IMG/VR virus record: IMGVR_UViG_3300044624_002468
Span: 1 to 31,370 of that record
DNA length: 31,370 nucleotides
Reading direction: 5' to 3' (one strand)
Origin: a virus
Shown here in pieces: positions 16,872 to 25,094 of this stretch. Numbering within the stretch: the stretch's first letter is position 1; every line of letters starts with the position of its first letter. Position numbers and translations under genes: made by a program. Below the pieces are notes generated by a model. It saw nothing but the letters and a program-made list of their open reading frames with translations. It was not told the DNA's origin and searched no databases.

Positions 16872-17286
16872 TCGTTACGGCAGTATCTTTGTCTGAAGTT
16901 TCACCGCGGAAAAACTCTACGACACCGAACTTCGTGTTGCTTCCGGCGGTTAGTGTGAGCACTCCACCATTAGTGATGTAAACAGTGGTTCCGCCGTTTG
17001 TCGCAGCAGTTGCGCCAGTAACATCAAAACCGTATGTTCCAGTGAATGTGACTGTAGCGTGGTCGTCAAGCAGCCCAACGCCTCCGCGATGGCTACCAAT
17101 CCCAAGCATAGTATCAAGTGACGCGTTTCCGGTTGAAGTTAGCCCACCTGCGTAGTCGCCAGAACCAGTAATTGTTACAGCTGGGCGACCGCCAACAACC
17201 AGTGGTTTGCCCGGGGCAACGTTGTTTCCGACCTTGACCGGGCGGCGCTCTGACTCAATATCTGAATAAATGACGTTAAGTGCCAT
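16852..17286 (-). CDS. Capsid cement / decoration protein (DUF2190-like)
   Basis: ATG 17286 is preceded by AAGGTAGGT. The 144-residue protein is small, beta-rich and Gly/Thr-rich: VKVGNNVAPGKPLVVGGRPAVTITGSGDYAG near the start, HATVTFTGTYGFDVTGATAATNGGTTVYI in the middle, and DKDTAVTIGINLG at the end. The order (pass-through loop, beta barrel, 'VTIGINL' end) fits DUF2190-type cement proteins that trimerise on the capsid and stabilise it. It lies between the maturation protease and the major capsid gene and overlaps the latter's start by 20 bases. Function is inferred from pattern and position. Confidence 0.78.
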   Translation of the reverse strand: MALNVIYSDIESERRPVKVGNNVAPGKPLVVGGRPAVTITGSGDYAGGLTSTGNASLDTMLGIGSHRGGVGLLDDHATVTFTGTYGFDVTGATAATNGGTTVYITNGGVLTLTAGSNTKFGVVEFFRGETSDKDTAVTIGINLG

Positions 17287-17288
17287 AT

Positions 17289-18281
17289 TTATTTACCTAC
17301 CTTCAATGAAGATTTAAAGCCTTTAAGTTCATAGCCTGACGAACCAGATTCGCTGAACTGTCCAGACTCTACAACGTTTACCGATCCGACATTACGCCCG
17401 GAAGCAGACTCGCGTGCTTCTTTAGCGATAGCCTTTGCCGACTCAAGGGTCTGACTAATGTCTTTACCTTCAGAAGCAAGCTTTTTCAGCTCAGCCTCTT
17501 GTGTGGGAAGAAGTTCAGCGGCAGCAATCGCATCAATGTTTTTGGCGTAAGCCTCAACACCTGCTGCGATGCCTGCTTCAACGGCAGAGGATAGCGCATC
17601 GGCATCAACTACGGCCTGAGCTTCATTCTTCACAGACTCAACAAGGGCATCAACAGTGACTGCTAGGTTGCTCAAAGCTTCAAGCACATCCTTTTCTGCC
17701 ATTTCTGATAGTCCTTCCTTTTCTTTCGTGACCTCTGCCGATGTGACAGAAGCATTTTCTACGCGATTTGCGTAAAACCTTTTTTGTGATTCAAGTATTT
17801 TCCCGCGAGCCCCCGCAGCAATAACTACGTCTACGCTAGTGTATGGATCATCGAAAAACTCTGTAACTTTGAAAACACCTGACTCGCTCACTTCGCCTTC
17901 GCCGACAGCAAATATTGAAACTCCGAGCTTTTTCTTGTAACGTTCAAGTTTGCCACGATATTCTGGGTCTGGCAGGTACCACCCATAGACGGCAGCCATG
18001 CCACGCTCATCGTTTTCCACCCAAGTTTTGCCAACAATTTCTCCGGCAATCATGGTGAAGTCTCTACTTTCTGGGCCTTCATCATTGGTTGGATGATTTT
18101 TGTAACTTAAAACATCATCGAAAACTGTGTGGAAACTTTCAAGCAAGCTTCTGGTGTAGTATCCGCTAGAACCTTGGCCTTCTGAAATTATGCGAACTTT
18201 CCATGCGCCATCTTCACGCGGAGCTTCACCAGCGAGTGACGCGGATTCAAATATGTTCCGCTTCTCAGTAGTAATAGTCAT
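17289..18281 (-). CDS. Capsid maturation protease with C-terminal scaffold region
   Basis: The chosen start is ATG 18281 (MTITTEKRNIFESASLAG), giving 330 residues; further starts at 18293 and 18323 have no better ribosome site. The protease domain spans about 1-165, with KNHPTND (His about 63) and LGVSIFAVGEG (Ser about 122), a His/Ser arrangement as in assemblin/U35-type phage proteases. Residues about 185-300 are highly charged and Ala-rich, a probable scaffold coiled coil, and the C-terminus ends in a short conserved-looking GYELKGFKSSLKVGK. The fusion of protease and scaffold is usual. It acts in the procapsid and is removed on maturation. It lies 54 bases after the portal stop. Confidence 0.85.
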   Translation of the reverse strand: MTITTEKRNIFESASLAGEAPREDGAWKVRIISEGQGSSGYYTRSLLESFHTVFDDVLSYKNHPTNDEGPESRDFTMIAGEIVGKTWVENDERGMAAVYGWYLPDPEYRGKLERYKKKLGVSIFAVGEGEVSESGVFKVTEFFDDPYTSVDVVIAAGARGKILESQKRFYANRVENASVTSAEVTKEKEGLSEMAEKDVLEALSNLAVTVDALVESVKNEAQAVVDADALSSAVEAGIAAGVEAYAKNIDAIAAAELLPTQEAELKKLASEGKDISQTLESAKAIAKEARESASGRNVGSVNVVESGQFSESGSSGYELKGFKSSLKVGK

Positions 18282-18335
18282 ATTAAGTAGCATAGCATTA
18301 AAATGTTTACTGATAGTTAACACATATAACGCATG

Positions 18336-19913
18336 TTAATTCATTGAATTAGTATCATCCCTAGAAGCATTACCGTTACTATCAAGCGAACCAACAGAGC
18401 CGCTATTGCCTTGACTTGCTATCGCACTACTGCCGCCACTAGAACTGTCAACATTATCATCATCAGACTGCAAAAGCAACGAAGCAACCTTAGAGCCAGT
18501 CCACTCATCAGGATCAGGCAAATCACTACTCACCGGATCAATATCAAGCAACTCCACCGCACGATTTCGGCCCTCCTCACGATGAATGAAGCCAAGCTCA
18601 CGAGCGATACCAATACTCTGCATCGAACGATGAATAGGATCAACATCAAGCCTATTAAAATCAATCACAGCACCAGCAGCACCAATAGCACTAAAAATTT
18701 GCCTAAAAAAGTCAACAAAATCTTGCTGCCTCGAAAGCGCCGCAAGTTGCTCCGGCTGAGACAGGGCACTCTCCGAAGCATACGAACCACCAAGCCCAGG
18801 ATCAGCAGCAAGACCAGTGACCGAAACGTCCATAGCTGCCGCAGCTTGCGCCTGAATCGGCCTACCCTCATACAAGTTAACCGCACCAGAACGTGGAACC
18901 TGACTAATTTCAGTATCAGGTCCGCCAATTGCTGTAGCACCAACCTTACCCTGACTCAACTTAGCACCAGCAGTCCTAGCAGCAATCTCAGTCTTAGCCT
19001 TAACAATATAAGAAATAGCGGCTAAGGCGTTCTGTAGCTTCGCACCGTCTTTAATATATGTTGAATATAGTACAGCCCACGGCGCTGCACCGAAAGCGTC
19101 TGGGACCCCCCAAGTTTCACCGTTATCTTTATTTACACGCTTCTCAATTATCACAGCGGTCTGGTTTACAGGTATCCTTTTGCCACTATCTGCACCGCCA
19201 CCTGGCAGACTTTTAGGCAGGCTCCTTCTTTCTTTACGCAAACGAGTCAAATATGTGAAAGTTGGTACATACTCAATTGAGTCAGATGTTCCCATGCCAC
19301 CAATTTCATCATTTTTTGATATTGATCGAAGAATATACTTTATTCTACTTTTATTGTCTGCATAAGTGACCGCCCCAACAATGTTTATATCAATTGCTAG
19401 CCGGTCTATTGTTTTATATTTAGAGTCATACATGACAAACAGGTTGCCTGATGTGAAAAGTATCCTATTGAGCTCTTTCAGTGCGCCCTGAGAGAATATT
19501 CCACTCCAGTTGTCTTCGTCGTGGATGAAGTTCTCCACCCAAGTTTTCAGCTTCCCACCATCAAGGCCAGTAAGGTTTGCTTTGTACGAATGTCCGCGAC
19601 CAAAAACGTGATTGTTTTTAAGCCTCAGCCCTCTACCAAGCAGCCCGCCCATAAGTTTTGTTTGCTTTTCAAGATACTTAGTAACTTTTTTGACATCCTC
19701 AAGCGACATGCCTTTTCGGTCTTCGCTACCAAACGCATTATTTATTGCAGTCCAGCCATCATCTTCAAGTTTCAGTAAGTCATTAACCACACCAGAAAAC
19801 GCTTCAACTAAAGCGTCTGTTGCAGAGTCACCAAAACCAGCAATATCTTCAACCTGTTTCCGGTAACGCTCCTGCGTGATCTTCAAAGAACTTGACCTAC
19901 TAATACTCGACAT
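18336..19913 (-). CDS. Portal protein
   Basis: This 525-residue protein starts at ATG 19913 with no clear Shine-Dalgarno. Features of the SPP1/HK97-like portal group are visible: a helical N-terminus (ERYRKQVEDIAGFGDSATDALVEAF), a stretch with FTSGNLFVMYDSKYKTIDRLAIDINIVGAV, a clip/stem region with RIPVNQTAVIIEKRVNKDNGETWGVPDAFGAAPW, and a crown-side helix run after residue 340 (ALSQPEQLAALSRQQDFVDFFRQIFSAIG). The Ser/Asp-rich C-terminal tail (DDDNVDSSSGGSSA...) is probably disordered. It lies between terminase and protease, the standard order, separated from the terminase by 127 bases of AT-rich DNA. It forms the dodecameric DNA entry ring. Confidence 0.9.
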   Translation of the reverse strand: MSSISRSSSLKITQERYRKQVEDIAGFGDSATDALVEAFSGVVNDLLKLEDDGWTAINNAFGSEDRKGMSLEDVKKVTKYLEKQTKLMGGLLGRGLRLKNNHVFGRGHSYKANLTGLDGGKLKTWVENFIHDEDNWSGIFSQGALKELNRILFTSGNLFVMYDSKYKTIDRLAIDINIVGAVTYADNKSRIKYILRSISKNDEIGGMGTSDSIEYVPTFTYLTRLRKERRSLPKSLPGGGADSGKRIPVNQTAVIIEKRVNKDNGETWGVPDAFGAAPWAVLYSTYIKDGAKLQNALAAISYIVKAKTEIAARTAGAKLSQGKVGATAIGGPDTEISQVPRSGAVNLYEGRPIQAQAAAAMDVSVTGLAADPGLGGSYASESALSQPEQLAALSRQQDFVDFFRQIFSAIGAAGAVIDFNRLDVDPIHRSMQSIGIARELGFIHREEGRNRAVELLDIDPVSSDLPDPDEWTGSKVASLLLQSDDDNVDSSSGGSSAIASQGNSGSVGSLDSNGNASRDDTNSMN

Positions 19914-20040
19914 ACATCAAAGTTTACACCAAAACTTCACACACTTTACCGCCATTTATGCAAAACTAATACAACATTCATGGAAAATTTATGCAAAAAA
20001 CATTAAATTAATAAAAAAATACAAAAAATTTTTTAAACAC

Positions 20041-21792
20041 TCAAACCCAGAAACTATTTGAAGAAAACATGTTACTCGTCATCAAATCAATATCCATAGA
20101 AAAAACATCACCAACAGAAACACCAGAAAACAAACTATCATCAAGCAAAGCAGCAGAATAACTAGCAGCATCAGCAGCATCTGGAGATTTCAAACCATTC
20201 TTACGCAAATCCTTCTTACTGACCAAAAGAATGGACTCAGCACTCCCAGCAGCAAACTTATACTCAATACCACCCAACTGCTTACACAACTGATGCTCCT
20301 CACCATCAGGCTCTATATCAATCTCGCCCTTACGCATACGCTCAGCAAGACTCGAATACCAGTAAGCACGCGTGTTATACCAAGCATTACGGTCAGGCGA
20401 CGGATCATTATTTTTCATACGCACAATATGGTAACTGTCATCAGAAACGTCAAGCATCGCATCATGCATCAAAGCACCCATACCGTCGGCATCTAACCGC
20501 AACTGGTCAGCCCCAAGGTCAACCATGTGAGCATGGACACGCTCATTAGCCGCCATATCTTCCTGACGTTGGCCGCTAGAGTTATGGATAGGGAAAAACG
20601 GTAACCCGCGCCACCTATCAAGATACCGCAACTTCAAACCTCGCCTACTTGTCCTCCGCGGCTCAGCCAAACGATACCAGTTAGCCCCCTCAGCACCAGA
20701 ATCGCGCCACTCGAAAAGTTCCTGAACCCAACCCTCCTCAGCAACATACAAATAAGAGAAGTCGCCCTTCTCTGACCTAGCAACGTCAAACCCGATACGA
20801 GGTTTAACATCAGGATCAGGTTCAACACTCGCATCCAAACCAGCCTGCACAACTTCCTCAGTGAAAAGAATATAGCCAGTATCGAGCGCCCACTCGCCCT
20901 TCACACGAGACCTGAAGTTTGCACTATCCTCACCATACTCGTCACGCATATCATCAACGTAACCCTCAGAAGCAAGATACTTCAAAACATCATCTGGTAA
21001 AACTTTTTTCTCATCAGTGAAGTTTGGGGAATCCAAAACAGAAATAGTTATCCTATTCCACTGAGCAGACCTCCGAGGATCATTCCAAATCTGCCCCATC
21101 TCAGAAGAAGGATTCGTAGGGTTAGCGATCATCAAAATACGGTCATCGTCAGCAGTAGTGTTGTTCCTCAAAGTACCAATCATGTCAGCAGAAACACCAA
21201 CAGCCTCATCAGCGATAGCTAAAACGCCGCCATGAATGCCCTGAAAAGCGTCACCCTCACGACCCCTCGGCGGAGTCCTACCAGCACCAACCTCAACACC
21301 GTCATCAAGCCGCCACACAGCAGCAGACGTAACATAACCAGGCAAACAGTGATCAGGCAAACCAGAAGTATCCTCACCATTAGCAACAGCATCCAAATAG
21401 TTACGGTGCCGCTCCCTAGACTTCTGATGCAACAACTGCACCTCACGCCAAACAATACCACGAACCTGAGCAGTAGTAGGCGCAGTAGTCAACACACGAG
21501 CCTCACCCGGAGGATGCGTATCAATCCACCAACAAATCAAAACAGCCGTCAAAAAACTTTTACCAACAGAGTGCCCAGCCGCCACCATCGTGCTGTGATT
21601 AGAAACAATAGAGTGACAAATTTCGATCTGCTTCGACCACAACGTCACACCCAAAACATCAAACGCCCAAATTTCCGGCCGCTTACTGTACAAAGAACGC
21701 CTATTTTGCAACTCCAATTGTCGCAGCACAGCATTCTGAAACATGAACCTATACTCAGGCGTACTCTCAACACTCAAATCAACCATAGACAT
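20041..21792 (-). CDS. Terminase large subunit
   Basis: The 583-residue protein (ATG 21792; GTG 21795 and ATG 21786 are alternatives, none with a clear ribosome site) has both terminase domains. The ATPase has Walker A AAGHSVGKS near residues 71-79, Walker B VLAIADEA near 190-197 and a coupling motif MIANPTNP near 221-228. The nuclease domain (RNase H fold) has RIGFDVARSEKGDF near 332-345, LDADGMGALMHDAM later, and a final SPDAADAASYSAAL near the C-terminus, giving the acidic metal-binding residues. It cuts and pumps phage DNA into the procapsid through the portal. The length is normal for the family. Confidence 0.95.
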   Translation of the reverse strand: MSMVDLSVESTPEYRFMFQNAVLRQLELQNRRSLYSKRPEIWAFDVLGVTLWSKQIEICHSIVSNHSTMVAAGHSVGKSFLTAVLICWWIDTHPPGEARVLTTAPTTAQVRGIVWREVQLLHQKSRERHRNYLDAVANGEDTSGLPDHCLPGYVTSAAVWRLDDGVEVGAGRTPPRGREGDAFQGIHGGVLAIADEAVGVSADMIGTLRNNTTADDDRILMIANPTNPSSEMGQIWNDPRRSAQWNRITISVLDSPNFTDEKKVLPDDVLKYLASEGYVDDMRDEYGEDSANFRSRVKGEWALDTGYILFTEEVVQAGLDASVEPDPDVKPRIGFDVARSEKGDFSYLYVAEEGWVQELFEWRDSGAEGANWYRLAEPRRTSRRGLKLRYLDRWRGLPFFPIHNSSGQRQEDMAANERVHAHMVDLGADQLRLDADGMGALMHDAMLDVSDDSYHIVRMKNNDPSPDRNAWYNTRAYWYSSLAERMRKGEIDIEPDGEEHQLCKQLGGIEYKFAAGSAESILLVSKKDLRKNGLKSPDAADAASYSAALLDDSLFSGVSVGDVFSMDIDLMTSNMFSSNSFWV

Positions 21793-21880
21793 CACAAAAC
21801 ACTAACAATAATCGCAGCAACAACAAAAAGTTTACAAAAAATTATCAACCCAAACAGAAACCTATCAAACAAACCAAACA

Positions 21881-22423
21881 TCACTCACCACCATCCACAC
21901 CATCCACACCATCAACACTCTTCACAGTACGAGCCTCCAAAAAACGAGAAGACTCCGCAACACCAACACCCACCAACTCCCCAACATCCTCAGCATCAAC
22001 CTCCAACAAACCACGCCTCGACAACTCCCCCAACAACGCATTAAACCCCACCACAAACCCCTCAACATAACTCGCAGCATGAGCCTCAGCAAGCTTCGTA
22101 CTCACCTCACCAACATTCACATTAGTGCGCTCCACCTGATCACTCAACAACTTATACGACCGAGCAATAGCAGACCAAGACAACGGATTATCCCGCTGCT
22201 CCTTCAACCACTCCAAATGCTCAGCCATACCAATCAACAACAACCGCCGCTCCTCAACATCATCCAACACAGTACGAGAAGACAACAAAGACCTCACACG
22301 CTCAACACACTGCGCCGGAGTCAACTGCCCCAACACCCGCTCAGACATCACCTCCCCAGACTCATACCTCGCAGCAGAACGCAACAACCTACGATCAACA
22401 GAACTATCAGGAATCAAAGACAT
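21881..22423 (-). CDS. Candidate terminase small subunit
   Basis: From ATG 22423 (MSLIPDSSVDRRLLRSAAR) the protein has 180 residues. The in-frame extension to 22567 is hydrophobic, low in complexity and crosses a C-run, so it is not used. The body is helical: LTPAQCVERVRSLLSSRTVLDDVEERRLLLIGMAEHLEWLKEQRDNPLSW, then SAIARSYKLLSDQVERTNVNVGEVSTKLAEAHAASYVEG. It sits directly before the large terminase, 88 bases apart, which is the usual place of the DNA-recognition subunit. The last residues, VDGVDGVDGG, come from a tandem nine-base repeat at about 21888-21917. I infer small terminase from position and helical content; no clear helix-turn-helix is proven. Confidence 0.55.
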   Translation of the reverse strand: MSLIPDSSVDRRLLRSAARYESGEVMSERVLGQLTPAQCVERVRSLLSSRTVLDDVEERRLLLIGMAEHLEWLKEQRDNPLSWSAIARSYKLLSDQVERTNVNVGEVSTKLAEAHAASYVEGFVVGFNALLGELSRRGLLEVDAEDVGELVGVGVAESSRFLEARTVKSVDGVDGVDGGE

Positions 22424-22599
22424 AAATACAGCATACCCAACAAAACAACCCCCCCCAACAAAAAATGTGTGCCACACAAAACCCAAAGCAATAGGGGGAA
22501 AAGTTTCATGTGACACACACAGCAGCAAAAAGTGACCCAAAAAGCCGCCAAAAAAACAATACCACAAAAACTACAAAACAAAAAAACTAACCAAAAAAA

Positions 22600-23010
22600 C
22601 TAACCAAAAAACCTATCAAAAAAACCAAACAAAAAAGCATTCAACACACCAACACCAGCAATCAAAGAAGACACCAACCAACGATTCTTCACAGACCTAG
22701 CAGCATTAAACCTCTCATTACGCTCAAACCCAACAGAAACCTCATCACTCACCCGAGCCAAACCAGCAAACATCTGCGACCGCAAATCCAACAAACCAGA
22801 ATCCAACTTATCCTCAATACTCGCATCCCGAACCTCCAAACGCTGCACCGTCGCAGCAAACTCAGAATAAGTCACCATCTTATCAAAATTAGCCTCAATC
22901 CGATCATTAGCCCGCTCCTGCCGCTCAAAACCAGACCGCACATCATCAACCAAATCACTAATACGATCATGAGTCAAATACAAACCACTACCATCACCAG
23001 AAACACCCAT
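22600..23010 (-). CDS. Coiled-coil protein with C-terminal membrane segment (holin/XhlA-like?)
   Basis: From ATG 23010 it has 136 residues: MGVSGDGSGLYLTHDRISDLVDDVRSG, a long charged helical region (residues about 12-105, with FERQERANDRIEANFDKM and LRSQMFAGLARVSDEVSVGFERNERF) and one membrane span near the C-terminus (WLVSSLIAGVGVLNAFLFGFF). A longer start at TTG 23082 would add a second hydrophobic stretch but passes through T-rich leader, so it is less likely. Coiled coil plus a C-terminal anchor is the architecture of XhlA-like lysis accessory proteins. It is the first leftward gene beside the divergent control region. Lysis involvement is only a suggestion. Confidence 0.5.
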   Translation of the reverse strand: MGVSGDGSGLYLTHDRISDLVDDVRSGFERQERANDRIEANFDKMVTYSEFAATVQRLEVRDASIEDKLDSGLLDLRSQMFAGLARVSDEVSVGFERNERFNAARSVKNRWLVSSLIAGVGVLNAFLFGFFDRFFG

Positions 23011-23082
23011 AACAAAACAATACAACAAAAAACAAACACCCACCAACACACAAAACAAAAAAAACAAAACAAAAACAAACAA

Positions 23083-23410
23083 AAAAAATTACACACAAGC
23101 GCCCCCCAGGTTGTATTAGGGTAACCTATGTTTTAAATATGACGGCTTTGTGTTTGTTATTTTGTGTTTCTTTGGTTTGTCTTTGCTTGTGCTGGGTTGG
23201 TGTGGTGTGGGGTGTCGGCGTGTCGTGTTGCGTGTTGGTGTGGTGTGTGGTAGTGGTGTGTTGCTATGTGTGGGGGTGTGGCGTGTGCGGTATGAACCTG
23301 AGAGTTGGCTGTGAGCTTGGGTCATAGTGTACACCAGGCTATGTGCGGTGTCTCAAGTATGATAGACTAGTACTGTAAGCAAGGAAGACAAAAAAAGCGG
23401 GGTTGGAATA
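23083..23410. promoter_or_regulatory. Divergent intergenic control region (328 bp)
   Basis: No convincing gene lies here. The left end is A/C-rich (the leader of the leftward arm on its own strand is G/T-rich) and from about 23140 the plus strand becomes G/T-rich, so composition flips within about 60 bases. It contains a candidate rightward promoter at 23111-23139, a second possible -10 (TATGAT, 23358-23363), the eight-base palindrome GTGTACAC (23328-23335) and a TGTCTCA (23349-23355), the inverse of the TGAGACA element at 26 kb. Both arms are probably transcribed from here. Confidence 0.6.
23111..23139 (+). promoter_or_regulatory. Candidate rightward promoter
   Basis: TTGTAT (23111-23116), a 17-base spacer and TAAATA (23134-23139) have sigma-70-like spacing. 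The spacer and flank contain an AGGTT...AACCT inverted pair that could bind a regulator. Each hexamer matches consensus only partly. Confidence 0.4.
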
Positions 23411-23854
23411 ATGTCAGACATTAAAGCAATTAATCTAGCAAGTGCAGCAGCAGAGAAGATGATCGCCGACACTCAGGCCGGCGCACCATATGGCTTTGAA
23501 TCAGAGTCAGGCCGGGCGCTTAGCGTCGAGGCGGTTCTTGCTGAGGTTGAGACTTGGACGGCGGCAGAAGCTGAGATCGCTGGTGAGGCTTGGGTGTCGG
23601 TGCGTGATGGTAGATACGCTGCGGCGTGGGGTGAGGCACGGAAGGCGGGGCGGCACGCGGCGTTGGATGCGGCGTGGGCTGCGGTGAACGGCGCTGCTTA
23701 CGGTGCGGCGTGGGGCGCGGCGCGTGGCGCGGTGCTCGGCGCTGCTTACGATGCTGCGATGTGTGTTATTGTTGGTGACCTTATTTCAGAAGAACACCGC
23801 GAAGTGTTGAATGCTGGCTTGAACGCGGTGCGTGAACATAGGGGCGTGAGCTAA
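23411..23854 (+). CDS. Alanine-repeat family protein, member 1
   Basis: This 147-residue protein starts at ATG 23411 behind GGTTGGA. It has the family layout: an N-terminal segment VEAVLAEVETWTAAEAEIAGEAW (residues about 39-61), an Ala-rich middle with a four-residue rhythm (AALDAAWAAVNGAAYGAAWGAARGAVLGAAYDAA), and a C-terminal block CVIVGDLISEEHREVLNAG then LNAVREHRG. The extra 38 residues before the Trp motif are specific to this copy. Five relatives lie at 26274, 27552, 29370, 30438 and 30931. It is the first gene of the rightward arm, and its stop overlaps the next ATG (TAATG). Function is unknown; an all-helical fold is likely from the alanine spacing. Confidence 0.8.
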   Translation: MSDIKAINLASAAAEKMIADTQAGAPYGFESESGRALSVEAVLAEVETWTAAEAEIAGEAWVSVRDGRYAAAWGEARKAGRHAALDAAWAAVNGAAYGAAWGAARGAVLGAAYDAAMCVIVGDLISEEHREVLNAGLNAVREHRGVS

Positions 23855-24066
23855 TGTCGTCTATCTCCAAGCCCGTGTTCTACTACCGGGGCAGGCGTTA
23901 TCGTGTCAATGTGATAGACACGGTAGCGGCAATAATGTTACTTGCAATTGTTTTATTTTTGCCTATATTTAATCAATGTAGTGGCGGAGATAATCTACTT
24001 TGTACAGTCAATAATTCTAATGGCTGGTTATCCACTCACTACTATTTTTTCACAATTAGCCGGTAA
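23854..24066 (+). CDS. Small single-span membrane protein, 70 aa
   Basis: ATG 23854 overlaps the stop of the alanine-repeat gene, so the two are probably translated together. The sequence begins with a basic segment (SSISKPVFYYRGRRYRVNV), followed by one clear membrane helix at about residues 21-39 (IDTVAAIMLLAIVLFLPIF) and a polar tail with two cysteines (NQCSGGDNLLCTV), possibly outside the membrane. The positive-inside rule places the N-terminus in the cytoplasm. I do not recognise the family. It could act at the host envelope during infection, but no direct evidence is visible. Confidence 0.6.
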   Translation: MSSISKPVFYYRGRRYRVNVIDTVAAIMLLAIVLFLPIFNQCSGGDNLLCTVNNSNGWLSTHYYFFTISR

Positions 24067-24086
24067 GGCTGAAAGGCGGGTTTATT

Positions 24087-24371
24087 ATGCGTAAGGTTTT
24101 CTGCTCACCATATGAGGCGATAATAACAGAGATTCAAGATTCTTTGTGCGGCCACTATGCGACCATGGATGAGATGAGAGAGATATTCGATTCCACATAC
24201 AGTGCAGCGTCAATGCCTGACGGTCACATCGGGTTTACTATGGCGGTGCCGCTTGAAGAGTATTACGATCATGTCGAGTATGTGCTTGAGCGTGATTCTG
24301 TAGGGCAGACTATGGAGGAATATTTCGCTAATGTTAATTCGATCTTAGAAGATGGTGGGAGTAATGAATAA
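24087..24371 (+). CDS. Hypothetical acidic protein, 94 aa
   Basis: The ATG at 24087 has AAGGCGGG upstream, a good ribosome site. The protein (MRKVFCSPYEAIITEIQDSLCGHYATMDEMREIFDSTYSAAS...) is acidic and mostly helical by appearance, with a Glu-rich second half (EEYYDHVEYVLERDSVGQTMEEYFANVNSILEDGG). No cofactor or nucleic-acid motif is evident, and I do not recognise the family. The gene lies 20 bases after the membrane protein and overlaps the next gene by eight bases, so it belongs to the same rightward operon. Confidence 0.65.
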   Translation: MRKVFCSPYEAIITEIQDSLCGHYATMDEMREIFDSTYSAASMPDGHIGFTMAVPLEEYYDHVEYVLERDSVGQTMEEYFANVNSILEDGGSNE

Positions 24372-24645
24372 GTTTCAGTCACGCAATTTCGATAAGTTTG
24401 ATAGACGCGTACTGCCTGCATTACAGGTTAGGCAGGGTATGAGGTTGCAGGTGTCGCCTAGTAATTTAAGGACCGGCGTTCTGCCTTCTGTACCTTCTGG
24501 TCGTATTTTTAATGCGCAGGTGACGCGGGTTTCGCTGGGTGTAGATTCTGTGATTGTGTCTGTGGATGTTGCCGGCCTGGGTGTGCATAATTTTAGTATT
24601 AAGCCTGGGAGTAAGCTTGCTGTCGGTGTGAAAGTTTACTCGTAA
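24364..24645 (+). CDS. Hypothetical basic beta-rich protein, 93 aa
   Basis: I take ATG 24364 (GGTGG five bases upstream); ATG 24352 in the same frame would add four residues. The protein is basic: MNKFQSRNFDKFDRRVLPALQVRQGMRLQVSP, then a probable beta domain (IFNAQVTRVSLGVDSVIVSVDVAG, GVHNFSIKPGSKLAVGVKVYS). The strand pattern would suit a small barrel, but I cannot name a family. It overlaps the acidic protein upstream, so the two may be coupled; the acidic/basic pairing hints at possible interaction, which is speculation. Eleven bases separate it from the next gene. Confidence 0.6.
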   Translation: MNKFQSRNFDKFDRRVLPALQVRQGMRLQVSPSNLRTGVLPSVPSGRIFNAQVTRVSLGVDSVIVSVDVAGLGVHNFSIKPGSKLAVGVKVYS

Positions 24646-24656
24646 GGGTTGCTGCT

Positions 24657-25094
24657 GTGAGAATATATGGCGATGTTGCTCCGGTGTCGCGGTTGCTTGA
24701 TTGTCCTGATCCTGCTATTGCTTTGCATAGGATTGAGACTGTGATTGTAGCTGATCTTGTTTGTATCGGCTATGTTTCTTCTGAGTTTCTCGATCTTGTT
24801 TCTTGTGCGCTGCCGGTGTGTGGGTTTGCTGCTGTGTATGACAGGATTGTTGCCTGTGTTTCTCGCGTGTATGGTGGTCGTTTAGGTGGTTGCGATTCGC
24901 TGTTTTTGTTTCTGTTTTCTGCTTATGGGTGGGCTGTGAGTGATCTTAAGCGCGAGGGCATTGATCGTATGTTTCGTAGTCCTGGCTATGGGTTTATTCC
25001 GGTGCCTTATCCGGTGCCTGCTATGGATCTGGTGGGCGTGGGGTGTGTTTTAGCGGCTATGTGTGTTGGCTATGTGGGTTTGCCTACAGAGTAG
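24657..25094 (+). CDS. Hypothetical protein, 145 aa, Cys-containing
   Basis: The start is GTG 24657 with AAGGG 12 bases upstream. The sequence opens MRIYGDVAPVSRLLDCPDPAIALHRIETV, has several Cys and aromatic residues (SCALPVCGFAAVYDRIVACVSRVYGG), and ends with a hydrophobic stretch (AMDLVGVGCVLAAMCVGYVG, about residues 121-140) that could be a membrane anchor or a buried helix. I do not recognise the family. It is the last gene of the compact group 23411-25094; after it comes an untranslated stretch of more than 400 bases. Coding is supported by codon rhythm and tight spacing. Confidence 0.55.
   Translation: MRIYGDVAPVSRLLDCPDPAIALHRIETVIVADLVCIGYVSSEFLDLVSCALPVCGFAAVYDRIVACVSRVYGGRLGGCDSLFLFLFSAYGWAVSDLKREGIDRMFRSPGYGFIPVPYPVPAMDLVGVGCVLAAMCVGYVGLPTE

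Noticed and set aside
21232-22044. 270-codon plus-strand frame opposite terminase
   Set aside because: It is low-complexity Thr/Pro/His/Asn-rich sequence created by the A/C-rich strand and spans two real minus-strand genes.
22424-22567. N-terminal extension of the small-terminase candidate
   Set aside because: It is hydrophobic, crosses an eight-base C run and precedes a good methionine start of a soluble helical protein.
23139-23327. Val/Cys-rich open frame in the divergent region
   Set aside because: It has no ribosome site, extreme G/T composition makes such frames common, and it overlaps promoter-like sequence.
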